DNA of 64,000 nucleotides from Piliocolobus tephrosceles (Eukaryota > Chordata > Mammalia > Primates > Cercopithecidae): positions 63,266,742-63,330,741 of the forward strand of contig NC_045446.1 of NCBI RefSeq assembly GCF_002776525.5, read 5' to 3'. The number at the start of each line of letters is the position of its first letter. Position 1 is the stretch's first letter. The position numbers and the translations under genes were made by a program. Positions 54,791 to 64,000 of the stretch are shown piece after piece. Below the pieces are notes generated by a model. It worked only from the letters and a program-made list of their open reading frames with translations, was not told where the DNA came from and did no database searches.

Positions 54791-56039
54791 ATTCAATTCC
54801 ACTCAAACCACTTCCTCAAACCCTCACAATGCCCTCCCAGCCTGCTGTAGTGATATGATGGATCTGACCTTGCCCTACCCGGTCTGGTGGCGGCTCCCGG
54901 TCTGGTGGGGGAGGTGGATACTGGATTGGAGTGATCGGTAGGGATGGAGGTTGTATAAGTGGAGAAAGCCCTCACCCTATTACCCAGGAAGCTCACCTCA
55001 CACTGGACTCACCCCACCCAGAGATGCCCATCCACCTCTGCCCAGCCCTGCCTTTCTCCCATGCTGCCACACGGAGGCGCCAGAGCCACCCTTCCACAGT
55101 TACCTCTGGACGTTCTCCCATCAGCAACGTGGATGGGTGGCTGAGGTGGGATCTGTGCCTTCTGCAGATGATACCAGCCTGGTGATGGTCCTCTCTTGGG
55201 CTGAGACTCCTCACGTGGAAGATGAAGGAGGTGGATACTGTGAGCCTTCTGGTCCTCCAATACTTCAATCCAGCCTCCCACCGCAAGCCAGTTCTCAGCA
55301 ACTTTGTGCGTGGGGCCCCACTCCTAGCACCTGCTTCTGGATGGCCTAGGGGATCCACCTAAGTGCCCCTCCACTCCGGGTCCCAGGTGAGACTGACACT
55401 CACCCAGGCAACCACCTGCTTGTTACAGAGCCCTGCAGGAGGCAGCTCACCACCCACGAGGAGGGACTTAGGCAGTGGATTTGTTGAGGGATAAGGGTCT
55501 GCCTGGTGATGCCTCACAGCTCCGCCTTCTGGGAGCCACCCATGTGTGGGCAGCCTTAGAGGGACTCCAACTCCAGGACCAAGATCGGGTTGTGGGTGGA
55601 GGAAGGGTAAGTGAGTCACTGGGCACTTCCAAAGGCCCAGCCTAAACGATGTCTGGCCCAGCCCAGAGGAGATCTGGTCTCCAGTGGACATGGCCTGCAA
55701 GACCGTGAGGGCTGATGTGTCTGGCATTGCTGAGGGCTGAGTCAAGGGACAGGGTGTTTGCTTTCCTGAGAGGGCATCTTCGCAGTTGGGGCATCTCCAG
55801 CCTTGCAGCTTCTCCTGTCTCTGCCAAGCAAAGGTGGTGGGCCAGGCTGTGAGCTCTGTTCCAATGTCGGTCCCTCTCTGGGTGCTCCCTCAGCTGCAAC
55901 CTACTCCACCCTCCATGCCTTTGCACCACTCATCCCCAGCCCTCCCCAGGATGCCTCCTTTAATCCAGTGAGCTGGCTGCTACCAGTCAGGGCACAAGTC
56001 ACTCCCAAGCAGTTCAGTCCCTAGGGGAAGGAAGGACCA
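54791..56039. other. Intergenic sequence without a gene
   Basis: About 1.2 kb of fairly GC-rich single-copy DNA. CCCGGTCTGGTGG occurs twice (54878-54890, 54896-54908). Overlapping open frames in several frames on both strands (for example 54951-55349 and 54993-55358) cancel one another as gene evidence. Confidence 0.45.
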
Positions 56040-56190
56040 GCTCACACATCTTGAGTGCCTACTCTGTGCCAGGCAGGTCCGCATGGCACACTTTGTGTTA
56101 CTATAGCATTTCTTTCTCATAGCAGAGCCTCATGAGGCAAATATTATCACACTCATTTCACAAAGGAGGAAGTCAAAGCTGACCCTGCAG
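56040..56190 (-). repeat. MIR SINE
   Basis: Reverse MIR: TTGAGTGCCTACTCTGTGCC, then CACTCATTTCACAAAGGAGG. Confidence 0.72.
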
Positions 56191-56424
56191 TATGAAGACT
56201 CAAGCCCAGACTTGCCAGCTCCTGCCTGCATCTCCCTCCACCTGGGTCTCCTGTCTCCCTACCTGTGGAAAGCTCACACTCTGAATCATCATGCATGGCT
56301 GTTACCCCACCCACCCCATCCTTGCTGCTGCTCACCTCCTGCATCACCTGTGCCCACTCAACAGTACACATGCCCACAAGCTCACAGGCACCAAGATGGG
56401 TGCACTGGGTGCACAGGTGTGCAT

Positions 56425-56605
56425 GCATATTCCAGTCCTGACTACCACTTAATAGCTGCGTGACCTTGAGCAAGTCACTTAACCTCTCTGAGCCTCAGTT
56501 TTCTCATCTCACAGGGGTTGTTATGAGAATTAAATAAGATACTGAATGTAACATTCCTAGTACCTTCCCTGGGCATAGTGCTCAATAAAGATTAGCTATT
56601 TTTTA
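56425..56605 (+). repeat. MIR SINE, well preserved
   Basis: Sense MIR core: GTGACCTTGAGCAAGTCACTT, CTCTGAGCCTCAGTTTTCTC, then ATAGTGCTCAATAAAGATTAG. The best MIR in the window. Confidence 0.9.
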
Positions 56606-56993
56606 AACTTTAGCTATTTTTATTTCATCATTATTGTATACGTGTATCTTTGTACACTTTTTGCACATGTCACAAGAGACATGCAGTAGACACAGAGGTC
56701 CAGGGACTACCACACACACCTACTGCCCACGCAGGAGCCTACAATAAAGCAGCCAGCCACCTAGTATATTGGGTGCCCATATGCTCATGCCATGCTGTAC
56801 TGCAGATGGGAGTAGGGGTTACCTGTGGTAAGGATACCTGTGTACAGGAGAAGATGGGGCCCTGGCCTTGGGGTCCACCCAAGCTGCCCGGGAAATGAGT
56901 TTCATGCTCATAGTGTGATCTGCAGGCCAATCTGGGACCTTGCTAGAATCTTGAAGAATCTCATACCTGACCCCAGATCTTCTGAATCATGAT
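56606..56993. other. Intergenic sequence without a recognised feature
   Basis: Single-copy DNA; nothing supportable. Confidence 0.45.
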
Positions 56994-56996
56994 CTG

Positions 56997-57318
56997 TTTT
57001 TTTTTTTTTTGAAACGGAGTCTTGCTCTGTCGCCCAGGCTGGAGTGCAGTGGCGTGATCTCGGCTCACTGCAGGTTCCACCTCCCTGGTTCATGCCATTC
57101 TCCTGCCTCAGCCTCCTGAGTAGCTGGGACTATAGGCATCCACCACCACGACTGGCTTTTTTTTTTTTTTTTTTTTTTTTTTTTNNNNNNNNNNNNNNNN
57201 NNNNNNNNNNNNNNNNNNNNNNNNNNNNNNNNNNNNNNNNNNNNNNNNNNNNNNNNNNNNNNNNNNNNNNNNNNNNNNNNNNNNCTGGGATTACAGGCAT
57301 GAGCTACTGCGCCCGGCC
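56997..57318 (-). repeat. Alu (AluY or young AluS) interrupted by an assembly gap
   Basis: Reverse Alu: GAAACGGAGTCTTGCTCTG to CACGACTGGC, then a T run and the gap, then CTGGGATTACAGGCATGAGC and GCGCCCGGCC. The ATGCCATTCTCCTGCC wording is AluY-like. Confidence 0.88.
57185..57284. other. Assembly gap (100 N)
   Basis: Exactly 100 N, the conventional size for a gap of unknown length. The left edge is a run of about 28 T that does not belong at that point of an Alu. Confidence 0.98.
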
Positions 57319-57329
57319 CCAATTTTGTT

Positions 57330-57648
57330 TGGTTTTTTTTTTTTTTTAGAGATGGGGTCTTGCTCTGTCAGTGACAGGATCCAGTGCAGTAGTACAATCA
57401 TACTCAATAGCGCACTGCAGCCTCGAACTCCCAGGATCAAGCAATGCTTCCGCCTCAGGCTCCCAAGTAGCTGGGACTATAGGCATGTGACGCCACATCC
57501 AACTAATTTTTTTAAAAGTTTTTGTAAAGACGGGGTGGGGTCTTGTTATGTTGCCAGGACTGATCTCAAAGTCCCGGCTTCAAGTGATCCTCCCTCCTTG
57601 GCCTCCCAAAGTGCTCGGATTATAGACATGAGGTACCACACAGCCAGG
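57330..57648 (-). repeat. AluJ
   Basis: Diverged reverse Alu (GAGATGGGGTCTTGCTCTG, CAGCCTCGAACTCCCAGG), immediately after the previous one. Confidence 0.88.
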
Positions 57649-58567
57649 CTCTGCATTTTAAATAAGATTTTCCGAGCACCAAGGCAAAGGAGAGGAAAGT
57701 GGGTGGAGCTGCATCCCTGGGCAGGATGAGGCTTTGAGCCTGTCCCAGGTGTCTCCAATCCACACCTCTATCCATCAGGCTAACGCACCTCTGGCTATTC
57801 CTCTGCTCTTGGGAGCTGATGCTAAGGTGTGAGGTTATCCAGTTCAGCCTTGGGAGGACAGGCTGGCCCCCTCAGTCCTGTTCTAGGAGAACATAAATAG
57901 TGAGGTCTCTCCTTGGTTCCTCTCAGGGTTCTGAAGGGCTTGGGGCTGGGAGCCACATAGGATCCAAGAAACTAGCAGGGGGCGCCTCCTGCCAGTCGAT
58001 CGTCCTTCTGAACAATGTTCGTCCTAGCTTGTGAATCTCCCCTCCCAGCCTCCAGGTAGGTCACTGCCAAAACTTTGGCTGACCTCTTCCATCTTGAGTG
58101 GGGTGTGGGCTCAGTCCCTTGGGGCCATGGGGGCCTGAAGCCTGGGCCAGATCCCCTCCCTATCCCTGTTGGGGCTAATTTTAGGGCTGCTTTGACAGCT
58201 GCCTCAGCTCAGCCTGGGTCAGTTCCCAGCCACTCAGTGTTGGGGTCAGTTAGGGTCACCAAGAAGTGGGCCAGGCCAGCCCCACCTTTGGCTGCAAAAG
58301 ATGAAACTAGAATCTTTGTCCCCATCCATGCTGCCCACTGCCTGGAGAGTCCCACCGAGCTGGCCTCCGTGTCCCATGCCCCATGTGTGAAACCTCAGAG
58401 GAGCCCAGGATTTAAAACAACCCATGGAGGTCAAGACTGAGTATTGGTGCCTCCATTCCTGGAGGGTGCAGAGAGGTGAGGCCCCTTCTCAGCGGCCCTC
58501 TCTGATGCCAACACATATTTCTGAACGCAGTTACTGTGCCAGGCTATCAGAGAATACAAGCAGATGG
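57649..58567. other. Intergenic sequence without a gene
   Basis: Single-copy DNA. A 121-codon frame at 58075-58440 shows no domain. Confidence 0.45.
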
Positions 58568-58584
58568 CACCTGGGATACTTTCT

Positions 58585-58897
58585 TTCTTTCTTTCTTTTG
58601 AGACCAGTCTCACTCTGTCGCCAAGGCTGGAGTGCAATGGCGCGATCTCGGTTCACTGCAATCTCCGCCTCCCAGGTTTAAGTAGTTCTCCCTGCCTCAG
58701 CCTCCCAAGTAGCTGGGATTACAGGCACCCACCACCACACCCAGCTAATTTTGTATTTTTATTAATTTTGTACTTTTGTATTTTTGGTAGAGATGGGTTT
58801 TCGCCTTGTTGACCAGTCTGGTCTGACTTCAGGTGATCTGCCTGCCTGGGCCTCCCAAAGTGCTGGGATTACAGGTGTGAGCCACCATGCCAAATCA
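58585..58897 (-). repeat. AluS-type element with an internal AT duplication
   Basis: Reverse Alu. ATTTTGTATTTTTATTAATTT then a second TTTTGTATTTTT duplicates the middle linker. The 17-base target duplication CACCTGGGATACTTTCT is perfect (58568-58584, 58898-58914). Confidence 0.95.
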
Positions 58898-58914
58898 CAC
58901 CTGGGATACTTTCT

Positions 58915-59929
58915 AGAGGGAGGATTTTAGCTTCTGAGAATAAAGGGATGGAGTCCTTGCTCTGTCACCAATGCTCTGGTCCTTGGTTTCCTCCCCACGG
59001 AAAGCGTGTGGTGATACCTGCTCACAGACTAGCTGGGGGTACAGAGGAGGAGAAAAGGGCCAGAAAGCATGCTGGGAACTCTGAAGTCTGTGGTGCCCAC
59101 AGGGCTGCCACTTGGCTGGGGCCTAGGTTCTCTCCCATGAGAACCTAGAGGTTGATCAGCTACCACAGTCTTCGCCCCAGCCTGCCCCCAGCCAGCAATG
59201 TTGCAGAAGAAAAGAGGAACAGATCTTGAAGCTGACATGGGCAAAAGGGAAGGGAAATGCAAGCAGGGGCCACGGAGGGAAGCTATGGTTCTCCTTCCCC
59301 CACCGGCAACCTTTGCTGCCTGTGTTACTACCTCCTGTCCTTCCGAATCTCCCCCCATCTCCAGCTCCTGCTTCCTCCCTGACCCTAGGGGGCTAAATAA
59401 GATGGGGCACTGAGCACCCTGGGGGAAGGTGGGCTGCCCGGTGGGCTTTGTTTAATTTTCCAGAGCCCCCTGTCTACATATAACCAAGGAACTTTTTAAA
59501 GACAGGGCCGGGCTTCAGTCCTCCAGGGGCATCCCTGTGAACTGGGCTCAGAAAACCCCAGATTTGAACCCCAACCCCATATCTGTCTGTGTTACCCTGA
59601 GCCAGGTGGGCCTCCCTCTGAATCCAGGTGCCTCATCCTAGCTCACACTGGCCCCATGAGGCCTTTGCAAGCTTCTGCCTGGTTCCTGGTTCTCATGGTG
59701 CCCTGGCCTTGTGTGTGAATGAGTGTGTGTGTGCACACACTGGGCTTTGCTGCACATGGTGGCATGCAATCAATATTGAAGAGCCCACCTCATATCCTTT
59801 TTGAAAGGCTGAGTACCTGAATAAATAGATAAATGTTGGCTGAGTCTAAAAACACACATGCACCCTGAGAAAAGCCTTGTTTATCCAGCCTTCCTAAGTA
59901 AGGAGTTGATTCCCACAGCGTACTCTCCA
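58915..59929. other. Intergenic sequence without a gene
   Basis: Single-copy DNA with a GT/CA stretch at 59711-59740. Confidence 0.45.
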
Positions 59930-60600
59930 GATGATTCAGGGTGGAGGAACCTAAAGATTTGGAAGAAGAGAGGCCTCCTAGGTGGAGAAAACATCGTGAG
60001 CCACAGCTGAGAGCTGGAGGATGCTTGGCCGCCAGTGGAACAGTCACATGAGATAAGCTGATAAGGCTGGCAGGGTCCAGAGCCTGGAGGGCCTCGAATG
60101 CCAGGCCAAGGAGCCGGACCTTATCCAGAGGGCAGTGGGAACCATGGAAGGGTTTTGAGCAGGGGAGTGACAAGGCTGGGTGTGTTGCCAGCAGGGTCCC
60201 TCTCTGGTTGCTGCATGAAGCATGGACTGCAGGCAGACAGTGGTGTCAAAGAGCCCTCTGCTTTCGAGGTTCAGGAGGAAAAGATGAAGGATGAAGTTGG
60301 GCAGTTCTGCGGAAGGTGAGAGGTGGACAGTCCCCAGGATAGCCCAGAGGGGTGGCCAGATTTAGTTAAGGATGGAAGGAAGGCAGGCAGAAAGTGAGAG
60401 GAGGCTTGGTGACTCCTGGGTTCCTGGCTCAGGTGACCAGCTGGTTGATGATGCTCTTGCTGAGGTTGAGACAGGAGGAGCAGATCTGGGGAAAGATAAA
60501 GAGTTCAGCTTTGGACATGTCAGGGGAGCAGACATCCCAAAGGAGCTATTGGGATTGGTTAGAGGGTTGGAGCCAGGTAGATGTGGATAGATTTTCCCTG
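59930..60600. repeat. Old LINE-like interspersed repeat
   Basis: GGTTTTGAGCAGGGGAGTGAC, GAGTTCAGCTTTGGACATG and AGGCCAAGGAGCCGGACC are characteristic of a common ancient mammalian repeat. I am not certain of its RepeatMasker name. Confidence 0.5.
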
Positions 60601-61647
60601 AATGACATTTTACTGGATGACTTTAAAGTATCCCAAGTATCCTGGGGACAGCCCTTTGGCACCAACTGCCCATGGTCCCCAGGACAGATAGGACCAGGAC
60701 TTGGGTCCCAGAGAAGGGTCAGCAAAGGGTCGACTAGGGTGAAGGGGAGGGTCTAAGGTCCTTGGGTCAGGAGTACCCTCAGGGTAATGCAGGAGTGGCC
60801 GGCACAAAGGTTTAGAGGTAGATAAGGGGTAGGAAGAAGCCATGGGTGGGCTGAGCTGGCAGGCCTCAGAGACCATTAGCCCAGAGCCATCACTGTACAG
60901 ACAGACAGAGCCAGGCCCAGCAAGGCCTAGGGATGTGGCAGATCACAAGCCAAGGCAAATAAGTCATCAGCTCCTGGTTCAGTGCTGTACCCTGAGCCCA
61001 GTTGGCTGGGAGGGGTCAGCTCAGTGTGGGCCTGGGATTGAGCTCCTGGGCCACGCCTAGGTGCTATGGGCTTGTGTGGTTCAGGTGGAAGCGCTGGGGC
61101 AGGCAGGTGAGAGCCCCATCCTGAGCAGCACCCTAAACCCACTGTCAGTTCACCCCAACCCTGTGCTGTTACTTTCTCAGTCCCAGGACCCAGGCTGGGC
61201 TGTAATCAGAGGAGGGAACTGGAGCCTGGACCCGGGGAACACAAAGCTCTGCACACAGCCGGTCTCCTGGCAGGTGCTAAGATTCTTATGGGATGGTGGG
61301 GGACTGTGGCATCAGGGGCCATGTTCCATACAAGGTGAAATGCAGTAAGGGCAATTTCCACAAAACTTGTTGAGCCAAGTACTGTTCTATGATCTTGAAA
61401 CAGTGAACAGGATTTGTGTTTGAACTAGACATCGACAATAAGCAAACTAATACATAACGATGGAAAGATGAGATGAAGAAACAGAGCCCAGAGGGATGGG
61501 CACCTTCAGTGGGGAGCGGGGAATGGCTGCTTGACAGAAGACCCCTGCAGGCCTGATGGGCTGAATGATTTTAATCAAGTCTCTGTCCCCACCATGACCC
61601 ATGTACCCCACCCTGCCACCAGGCACTCCACCTTCTCCTCAGCTCTA
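60601..61647. other. Intergenic sequence without a recognised feature
   Basis: About 1 kb of single-copy DNA; no gene, promoter or clear repeat. Confidence 0.45.
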
Positions 61648-61661
61648 GCTGCACCATTGGG

Positions 61662-61968
61662 AGTTTCTTCTTTTTTTTTGTTTGAGACGGAGTCTTGCTC
61701 TGTCACCCAGGCTGAAGTGCAAGTGCAGTGGTGCGATCTCGGCTCACTGCAACCTCCACCTCCCAAGTTCAAGCAGTTCTCCTGCCTCAGCCTCCCAAGT
61801 AGCTAGGATTACAGGCTCCCATCACCACACCCAGATAATTTTTGTATTTTTAGTAGAGACAGGGTTTCACCATTTTGGCCAAGCACGTCTTGAACTCCTG
61901 ACCTCAAGTGATCTGCCCACTTCTGCCTCCCAAAGTGCTGGGATTACAGGCATGAGCCACTGTGCCTG
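61662..61968 (-). repeat. AluS-type element
   Basis: Reverse Alu with a small GTGCAAGTGCAGTG duplication. Target duplication GCTGCACCATTGGG / GCTGCACCACTGGG (61648-61661, 61969-61982). Confidence 0.94.
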
Positions 61969-61982
61969 GCTGCACCACTGGG

Positions 61983-62589
61983 TGTCTGAGGGCTGCCCTT
62001 GACTGGGCCATTACCGGGGCCTGAGGAGGACTACAGGTAAATGAGCCTCCCACGAGGTCTAGTCCCTCCCACGAAGTCCTGCCCAAGAGCCACCCCAGCT
62101 CTGCCCACTTGACTTCTCCAGCCTGGGAGCCAGGTAAGAGCTGAGGAGTCCCAGGGCCTTGGCACTGCGTCAGATGTAGCCTGGGAGGTGGAGGTGACTC
62201 ACTTGGGGGTGTCAAGATCCAGGAAACCACAGCCCAGGGTCAGGGCAGAAACCTGGAAACTCCTTGCCTTGCCTTGCCCCAGAACGATGAACAGGAGGGC
62301 CCTGGCCTTTCCTAAGAAGGCCACAACTGAGGGTCCTCCTGTTGTCATGGAGGCCCAAATTCCAGTCAAGTTGTTGAGAGGTGCCCAAGGACCTGCCATT
62401 GCCTGCCCCCTCTGGGCCTCGGCCTCCTCGTCCACTTATGTGGGGAGCAATGGGGCTAGATAAGCTTCAGTGTTCCTCGCAGCTCTGAATTTCTGTTTCA
62501 TTGAGTATGTTTCAGGAGGCCCACAACCTCTGATGGTTCCTGGGGGTTCAGGGCAGGGGTGAGTGACAGGTGCTGAAAAGGGGAGGGTT
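61983..62589. other. Intergenic sequence with a MIR 3' remnant
   Basis: 62400-62480 resembles a sense MIR 3' part (GGGGCTAGATAAGCTTC). Otherwise single-copy; TCCCACGA recurs at 62047-62084. Confidence 0.45.
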
Positions 62590-62595
62590 TGCAAG

Positions 62596-62760
62596 GTTTA
62601 GCAAATGTCATTACAGGATATGTTGTTACATTTGAATTTCAGATTAGCAACGAATAACTTTTTAGTATAAGCATATGTCCCAAATATCTGTTATGTTAAA
62701 GAATTATTCACTGTTTATCAGAAATTCAAATTTGACTGGGCATCTTGTAGTTTCTCTGGC
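62596..62760. repeat. Palindromic interspersed repeat, unassigned (DNA-transposon-like)
   Basis: CATTTGAATTTCAGATTAGC near 62629 is mirrored by GTTTATCAGAAATTCAAATT near 62714 in inverted order, with GAATAA and TTATTC inner ends. Arms are diverged. The wording is that of a common mammalian repeat, but I cannot name the family. Confidence 0.55.
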
Positions 62761-62989
62761 CATGCTAGGTGGGAAAGGTAATTGGAGCTGGGTCTTCATC
62801 AGAGGAAGGTCTTAGACTCAGACAACCGGAGTTCTCGCCACCTCCCTTGCTGCCGTCAGGGTCCCTTATCCATGGACTTCTTGACGCTTTGTTGGAAGGT
62901 AGGCGGATGAGGAAGTGAGAACCCTGGGATTAGGGGAAACTAAGAGCTATGTAGAGAGGCAGAGAGACCCCAAGACCCCAAGAGGCAGC

Positions 62990-63195
62990 ACCTGAACTCT
63001 TCCTGGCCTGCACTCAGCTAACCTTGCCACCCCTCTTCCCCAGAACTCCTGTAAAGCTCAGCCTCATTCCTACTGCCACACCCTTGCTTGTTCCAGCCCT
63101 GCCTCTTTCTGTCCTGTACAAACTCTACCCACAGCCTCTGCCAGGAGCCCTTTCTTGGCTATCCCTTAGTGTTGTGACTTCCTCCTCTGGGTTCC
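62990..63195 (+). repeat. L2 3' region
   Basis: Sense L2-like wording: CTGTAAAGCTCAGCCTCATTC, GCCCTTTCTTGGCTATCCC. Confidence 0.5.
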
Positions 63196-64000
63196 CAGGG
63201 TGCTGTCAGTCACACTCCTCCTCATGGAGCTGTTCAATCAACGGAGCACCCTCTCTGGAGGAGGCTTTGGAGCAGGCTCTGGACACAGCCGACAGGGATC
63301 AGGACAGACACAGCCCCTGCTCCATGGAGCACCGGGTCTGGTGGGGAGGCAGACACACAATCACAAAACAGGAGAGAATGAATTGCCCTTTCACTGGGAC
63401 CGACTGGTACATGTGACTGAGGCTTCATGCAGGCGGAGGCCACGTTCTGTTGTATTTGGGCCCTACCACAGAGCAGGCTTCAGTGAATATTAGTGGCATA
63501 AGTGAGAGTGCAATGATGCAACTAAAGCTGGGAGTGGTGGGGACAGTGACTAAGTCTGAGAGGTCACCACGCAAACAGCCTGAACTCGGCAGCTCCGGCC
63601 GTGGCCTGGACCTGGTGAGGCTTGGCGTCATGGCATGCCATTGCTCATGAGAATCTGGCCCTGCAAGATGCTGCATTTCCAGGGAGCAGGGACTGGATCT
63701 TCCTCTCCTCTCATTCCCTCTCGCCCTGGCCAAGAACCTGATACAGGAGGAGAGCTGATAGAGGGAAATACTGTGTGGCTGTTCTACTGAGGCTGGAAGG
63801 ACCAGTCACACCACATTGTTCTTTCTCCTCTGCAGAGAATGTTGCTTGGGGCAATTTTAGTAAGTAGTCACAATCTCTCTCCAATAGTAGAAGAGATGAG
63901 TGACTTTCTCCCTGTATGCAGGTCCCAGTGGCATTTAGCATCTATCTGGTTGTCCAGACCCCTTCACAGCTATGGTCAGGGACCATGCAGTGACTGTGAC
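63196..64000. other. Intergenic sequence without a recognised feature
   Basis: Single-copy DNA to the window end. Short frames only. Confidence 0.45.

Noticed and set aside
54951..55358. 132-codon plus and 121-codon minus frames
   Set aside because: Four or more frames are open together in GC-rich sequence; none has a recognisable motif.

Overview
The window is primate nuclear DNA, most likely human or a close ape. About thirty dimeric Alu elements (AluJ, AluS and one clear AluY), fragments of L1, L2 and MIR, and a 100-base run of N at 57185-57284 point to a drafted or scaffolded primate assembly. Nothing prokaryotic is present: no operons, no CRISPR array, no tRNA or rRNA gene.

The only protein-coding gene I can support is the 5' end of FCHSD2 (F-BAR and double SH3 domains protein 2), on the minus strand. 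Coding exon 1 (11057-11077) encodes MQPPPRK. Exon 2 (9236-9333) encodes the next 32 residues plus two bases of a split codon. Both exons have correct splice sites, and together they match the FCHSD2 N-terminus as I remember it. Positions 1-9235 are the start of intron 2 and 9334-11056 is intron 1. A large CpG island (about 9930-12340) covers exon 1, the 3' half of intron 1 and the TATA-less promoter, which carries GC boxes, an inverted CCAAT box, a perfect kB/ETS composite and a CACGTG E-box. A short upstream ATG opens a 24-codon reading frame that overlaps the FCHSD2 start codon.

From about 12340 to 64000 the sequence is intergenic DNA upstream of FCHSD2. It holds old MIR and L2 remnants, Alus with readable target-site duplications, several L1 fragments in both orientations, one solitary ERV LTR-like block (about 43205-43755) and a DNA-transposon fragment (MER5A-like). 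I see no spliced gene there. The many short open frames lie in Alus, in microsatellites or in GC-rich sequence.

The most unusual structures are a 143-base imperfect palindrome with 60-base arms at 90% identity (20852-20994), lying between two copies of a local direct duplication (19783-20069 and 22065-22326); an Alu whose tail has grown into about 280 bases of AAAG-type repeat, bounded by a perfect 16-base target duplication (44435-45022); a five-run G-quadruplex motif (46557-46582); and an exon-like minus-strand segment inside FCHSD2 intron 2 (about 1124-1304). I did not find a new multi-gene system. The findings are local sequence structures and regulatory hypotheses.
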